The notes under the pieces were generated by a model. That model was given only the letters and a program-made list of their open reading frames with translations. It did not search any database and was not told the DNA's origin. Made by a program: the position numbers and the translations under genes. From Nitrospiraceae bacterium (GTDB taxonomy: Bacteria; Nitrospirota; Nitrospiria; Nitrospirales; Nitrospiraceae), in contig DASPUC010000023.1 of the NCBI GenBank assembly GCA_035623075.1, positions 23,481-87,480 on the forward strand: DNA of 64,000 nucleotides. Reading direction: 5' to 3'. This document shows, one piece after another, positions 60,553 through 64,000 of this stretch. How positions within the stretch are numbered: position 1 is the stretch's first letter; every line of letters begins with the position of its first letter.

Positions 60553-61940
60553 AACCTTTGCCCATGATCCATGTCAGCGAGCAAGAACTCCGCGAGAAAG
60601 AGGCGAAGTACTGCTCATACGGGGACACCGTGCACTATTCACTGGTCCCCAAATTCTTTCAAGGCTGTGAAGGGAGTTTCCTTTACGACCGGGACGACAA
60701 ACCCTTTCTCGACCTTCAGATGTGGTACTCGGCGGTTAATTTCGGCTATCGGAACAAAAGTATCGTCGATGCTGTCAAATCGCAGCTGGATCAACTCCCC
60801 CAATTGGCTTGCCAGTATCTACACGAAGAAAAAGTGCTCGTGGCCGAGAAGCTGGCGAAAGAGTGTCTACGCGCATTTCATGTAGAGGGGCGAATCCAAT
60901 TCAACGTGGGGGGTGCACAGGCGATTGAGGATTCGATGAAGCTCGTGCGCAACGCCACGGGGAAGAGTCTGTTCATGGCGTTCATGGGTGGCTATCATGG
61001 CCGGACGTTGGGGGCATCCGAAATCACTTCCAGTTATCGCTACCGCCGGCGTTTTGGCCACTTCTCGAATCGTGCGCATTTCGTGCCGTATCCCTACTGT
61101 TACCGCTGTCCCTACGGGAAGAAGCTCGACTCCTGCGAGTATTATTGTGTCAACCAGGTCGAGCGATTGTTTGAAACCGAGTACAACTCTTTCTGGGACT
61201 CGAGGGCCAATGAGCCGGAGTTTGTGGCATTTTATGTCGAGCCGGTTCAGGCTACGGGAGGGTACATTATCCCGCCGCCCGAGTATTTTTCACGGCTCCA
61301 AAAAATTCTCCATGACCGCAAAATTCTCCTGGTGGACGATGAAATCCAGATGGGATTTTTCAGGACCGGAAAATTCTGGGCGATCGAACACTTTGGGGTG
61401 CAGCCCAATGTCGTCGTCTTTGGAAAAGCCATGACCAATGGGCTGAATCCCATCTCCGGGCTTTGGGCGGAGGAACCGCTGATCTCTCCGCAGAAATTCC
61501 CGCCGGGCTCGACGCATTCCACCTTTTCGTCCAATCCATTGGGCACCGCCGCCTCATTGGCGACACTGCAGTGGATCGAACAGCAGAATTACGAAGACAA
61601 GGTCGCAGAATCGGGAGCGTATTTTCTGAGTCAGCTGAAAGAACTCAAGCAACGTCATACGACGATCGGGGACGTGTCGGGGTTAGGGCTGGCTCTCCGA
61701 ATCGAGGTGACCAGGCCCGACCGGTTTACTCCCGATAAAGCCCTCGCCGACCGGATCTTTGAGGCGGGGCTTGCCGGTGAGATTCCATCATCCCGTGGTC
61801 CGATGGGGTTGGTCCTGGACATCGGCGGACATTACAAGAATGTCTTTACCCTTGCGCCTTCTCTGGATATCACGAGATCCGAAATCGACCTCGGAATCGA
61901 ACTGCTTGACCACCTTTTCACAACCTGTTCTGAGGCGTGA
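60549..61940 (+). CDS. Class III PLP-dependent aminotransferase
   Basis: 463 residues of the acetylornithine/GABA aminotransferase class. Seen: FNVGGAQAIEDSMKL, FMAFMGGYHGRTLGA (PLP-phosphate), VDDEIQMGFFRTGKFW, and PLP lysine in VVVFGKAMTNGLNP. An insert YPYCYRCPYGKKLDSCEYYC is cysteine-rich, as in some GABA aminotransferases. Substrate unknown. Coupled to both neighbours. A role in small-molecule biosynthesis with the phosphatase and hydrolase is inferred. Confidence 0.93.
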   Translation: MKPLPMIHVSEQELREKEAKYCSYGDTVHYSLVPKFFQGCEGSFLYDRDDKPFLDLQMWYSAVNFGYRNKSIVDAVKSQLDQLPQLACQYLHEEKVLVAEKLAKECLRAFHVEGRIQFNVGGAQAIEDSMKLVRNATGKSLFMAFMGGYHGRTLGASEITSSYRYRRRFGHFSNRAHFVPYPYCYRCPYGKKLDSCEYYCVNQVERLFETEYNSFWDSRANEPEFVAFYVEPVQATGGYIIPPPEYFSRLQKILHDRKILLVDDEIQMGFFRTGKFWAIEHFGVQPNVVVFGKAMTNGLNPISGLWAEEPLISPQKFPPGSTHSTFSSNPLGTAASLATLQWIEQQNYEDKVAESGAYFLSQLKELKQRHTTIGDVSGLGLALRIEVTRPDRFTPDKALADRIFEAGLAGEIPSSRGPMGLVLDIGGHYKNVFTLAPSLDITRSEIDLGIELLDHLFTTCSEA

Positions 61941-62935
61941 TGGGATCGCACCGACTGAAACGGTCCGGACTGTTGGATGACATGGTGGATCGGCAGAAGA
62001 CTGATTTCGCCATCCACACGGGGTCGAATGTGCTGGTCTATCTGATCCACGGCGTCACTGGGACGCCGGCTGAGATGCACTATGTGGGCAAGGAACTCGC
62101 ACGGCACGGATGGGATGTGTATGCCACGACGTTGCCCGGACACTGCAGGAGACTCCGGGATCTAGTGATCGCGAGTGAGGGTGACTGGCGTGGTCATGTG
62201 GAAAAGCAACTCGCGTATGCGCGAGATCGGTACCAATATGTTTTTGTCGCGGGTCTGAGTGCAGGGGCGCTCTTGGCGTTAGAGGCGTCCACGATTGTTG
62301 ACGTTGATGGCGTCGTGGTTCTCTCGCCCACCTTTGTGTACGATGGTTGGAATACTCCCTGGTCACATGCCATTCTTCCCCTGGCCATGAAGGTAGTCCC
62401 GCTCTCGCTCCAACACTTCCTCTTTCATATCGATGGGCCTCCGTTTGGCATCAAAGATGAGGTGGTTCAGGCACGGGTGCGTGCGGCCTACCGTCCGCTT
62501 GTGATCCTACGAGAGGCGCTGAGTGACTGGTGGGCGTATCGGACGCGTCGCGGCAAGGGAAGTAGTGGCAACGAGGACTTTGTTCCTGCGGCCGCCTCAA
62601 AGGGGTATCCAATCTTCCCGTTGAGGACGCTCACCGAGATCGATCGCCTGATCACGCGAGTCCGATCACGCTTACGACATGTTGCCGCACCGACGTTGAT
62701 TCTCCAGGCGCGGGAGGATGACATGACCAGCCCTCGGAATGCGTCCATCGTCCACGACGAAATTGCATCGAGCGAGAAACAGCTCATCTTGTTGGATGAC
62801 TGTTATCACGTGATTACAGTGGACAAACAGAAGCGCGCTGTCGTCTCTCACGTGATCGACTTCTTCGCCAGTCGCGTCTCGGACACCCAGTTCGCGCCCA
62901 CTCCCTCCCTTGGATACCAGCCAGCTACCTTATAA
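61940..62935 (+). CDS. Alpha/beta hydrolase (carboxylesterase-like)
   Basis: 331 residues. Seen: LVYLIHGVTGTPAEMHYVGK (oxyanion loop), nucleophile elbow FVAGLSAGALLALE, an Asp in LQAREDDMTSPRN and the catalytic His in LLDDCYHVITVDKQ. Close to Est30/serine-aminopeptidase-like esterases or acyltransferases. Start ATG 61940 (GTG 61937 alternative) overlaps the aminotransferase stop. It may release or transfer an acyl group in the operon's product. Confidence 0.9.
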   Translation: MGSHRLKRSGLLDDMVDRQKTDFAIHTGSNVLVYLIHGVTGTPAEMHYVGKELARHGWDVYATTLPGHCRRLRDLVIASEGDWRGHVEKQLAYARDRYQYVFVAGLSAGALLALEASTIVDVDGVVVLSPTFVYDGWNTPWSHAILPLAMKVVPLSLQHFLFHIDGPPFGIKDEVVQARVRAAYRPLVILREALSDWWAYRTRRGKGSSGNEDFVPAAASKGYPIFPLRTLTEIDRLITRVRSRLRHVAAPTLILQAREDDMTSPRNASIVHDEIASSEKQLILLDDCYHVITVDKQKRAVVSHVIDFFASRVSDTQFAPTPSLGYQPATL

Positions 62936-63031
62936 ATATTCCTCTGTGCTCATCTCGAATTTCTCTTCCGGTCTCCTCGCCCTGTGTCACCCAGTAAGGT
63001 AGGGCAACAACAGAAAGCCGTTGAGTTCTTG

Positions 63032-63598
63032 CTAGAAATGAACGCCAACACCGACATATATCGCGTCGATTCCAGGATTGTGTTCCTTACTCCCTAAAAT
63101 ATTCAGTCCGTAATCTTCTCCATTGGAATTGTGGTTGTAGCCGACTGAGACATAATATTGATTGATGTCATACCTCAATGAAATGCCGAGGTCATACGTC
63201 AGATTGGTCTGGCTCGAATCCGAAGAACCTGGAGAGTTTGGACTCCCGATCTTGTCGGCCGCATAGGCGACTCCAAGGTTCACCAGTACTTCATATCTGT
63301 CGAACCGATATCCCACGAGAGCCCCTCCCGCAATCTGCGGTACATGGCCGCCGTCAAGGAGTGCTCCCTTGAGGTAGGGCCCGACCTCAAGCATGCCGTT
63401 CCCAATGGGCTTGATCGGGAACAATCGGTCAGCAAAAATTTGCACGGTCGTCCTGGCTCGGTGCGGGTCGCATGTCCCGCACAGCCATTCCTCGCCGACC
63501 CGCAATTCCACATCGGTATGGGTGGCGAAGGGTTCGGCGATGGCGGCACCCGCACAGACTGTTGTCGCAACTAGAATAACCCAGACAACAAACTTCAT
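63032..63598 (-). CDS. PagL-like lipid A 3-O-deacylase (acyloxyacyl hydrolase)
   Basis: 188 residues: signal peptide (MKFVVWVILVATTVCAGAAI, cut near AEP) and an eight-stranded beta-barrel ending in Phe. VSVGYNHNSNGEDYGLNIL and NPGIDAIYVGVGV match the His-Ser/Asn region of PagL; Ser/His/Glu catalytic residues appear to be kept as His-Asn-Ser. Outer-membrane enzyme removing a 3-O acyl chain from lipid A, or a barrel of that family. The last gene called. Confidence 0.8.
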   Translation of the reverse strand: MKFVVWVILVATTVCAGAAIAEPFATHTDVELRVGEEWLCGTCDPHRARTTVQIFADRLFPIKPIGNGMLEVGPYLKGALLDGGHVPQIAGGALVGYRFDRYEVLVNLGVAYAADKIGSPNSPGSSDSSQTNLTYDLGISLRYDINQYYVSVGYNHNSNGEDYGLNILGSKEHNPGIDAIYVGVGVHF

Positions 63599-64000
63599 AA
63601 TTCCTAATATCAGTCGGTGTTACCTGCCCCCAGGTTTCATCTGGGCCAGGTAGTATGGGAGGAAGTCGCGAGGATCAAGGCTTGCGAGAGAAAACATCAT
63701 GGGTCGATATAAATACATGAAACAACAATTCGTCGGCAAGTTGAAGTGAACCAAAAGAGTCAGGGGTCTCCTTTTGTTCCGTGGTGGTTGGCCTCGCTCC
63801 CACCCCTCCTTGGTTGGGACGGCTTTCAGCCAATCCTCAAGTGCGCGCAGCCTTCTCTCCATCCCAACCCTGGTGAACCAAGAGATGCGCCTTTTCCCGC
63901 ACAAACACCGCTTATAGTCCTTCCAAGCCTGCCTAATTATCTCTTTGCAGGGCCGCCTGGTTGATCCTCGAATGCGCGCGTCGAACACAGTTTGCCTTCC
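63599..64000. other. Terminal gap with CCTTCCAAGC repeat
   Basis: 400 bases to the window edge. 63918-64000 (TCCTTCCAAGCCTGCC, CTGGTTGATCCTCGAATGCG, TTTGCCTTCC) is homologous to 48687-48772. A minus frame at 63620-63988 has no SD or family match and is not called. Confidence 0.5.

Noticed and set aside
63620..63988. 122-codon minus-strand frame at the window end
   Set aside because: Overlaps the CCTTCCAAGC repeat, no SD and no recognisable domain.

Overview
The window reads as the chromosome of a Nitrospira-type bacterium (phylum Nitrospirota), probably from an environmental genome. The reasons are a G+C-rich, Gram-negative gene set (PagL-like outer-membrane protein, lipoproteins, FtsEX with an EnvC-like partner), an actinobacterial-style 20S proteasome cluster as known from Nitrospira and Leptospirillum, an NnrS protein, and many dispersed short intergenic repeats. 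No rRNA, tRNA, CRISPR array, complete insertion sequence or integrase was found.

Layout. 0.1-13.2 kb is dense core genome: an RRM RNA-binding protein, a DEAD-box helicase, uvrB, ffh, then an almost gapless run rpsP-rimM-trmD-rplS-rnhB-yraN-ftsE-ftsX-envC-like-ctpA. 13.2-15.5 kb holds a Pol X N-terminal-like protein and thiS-thiG-thiE. 15.5-23.1 kb is the proteasome cluster: ARC/Mpa ATPase, Dop, PrcB, PrcA, a 126-bp MITE-like element, PafA and a LytM/M23 peptidase. No Pup/UBact modifier gene is visible in it. 23.3-24.7 kb is a dicarboxylate/amino-acid symporter.

24.7-50.3 kb is an accessory archipelago. Small toxin-antitoxin pairs (ParE-type, MNT/HepT, BrnTA, DUF4258/YgiT, two HigBA, YefM/RelE, MazEF, DUF6883/DUF4926, a nucleotidyltransferase pair) alternate with lipoproteins, PilZ proteins, a Sel1 protein and a large orphan histidine kinase. 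The gaps are filled with period-7 repeats, TGGTT-type palindromes and other repeat families. At 36.1-39.3 kb lies a possible nucleic-acid-defence island: MazG, HNH nuclease, NucS-like nuclease and an HNH-HIT fusion. Several toxin or nuclease genes each carry a single disabling lesion: HepT (TAG), MazG (TGA), HNH-HIT (TAA), ORF6N (frameshift) and one HigB (frameshift). The island therefore looks partly decayed.

50.4-64 kb returns to ordinary single genes: NnrS, a second copy of a PilZ gene with its flanks, DUF1330, a thioredoxin-like protein, an OPT transporter, a Kelch propeller, a HAD protein, DUF4282, a CsgG/LpoB-like lipoprotein, a tightly coupled HAD phosphatase/class III aminotransferase/alpha-beta hydrolase operon, and a PagL-like deacylase.

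How genes act together: the 6-13 kb run couples ribosome and tRNA maturation with division-site peptidoglycan remodelling. The proteasome cluster encodes the ligase, depupylase, unfoldase and core protease of a tag-and-degrade pathway. The archipelago is mostly self-contained two-gene modules with overlapping (ATGA) start and stop codons.
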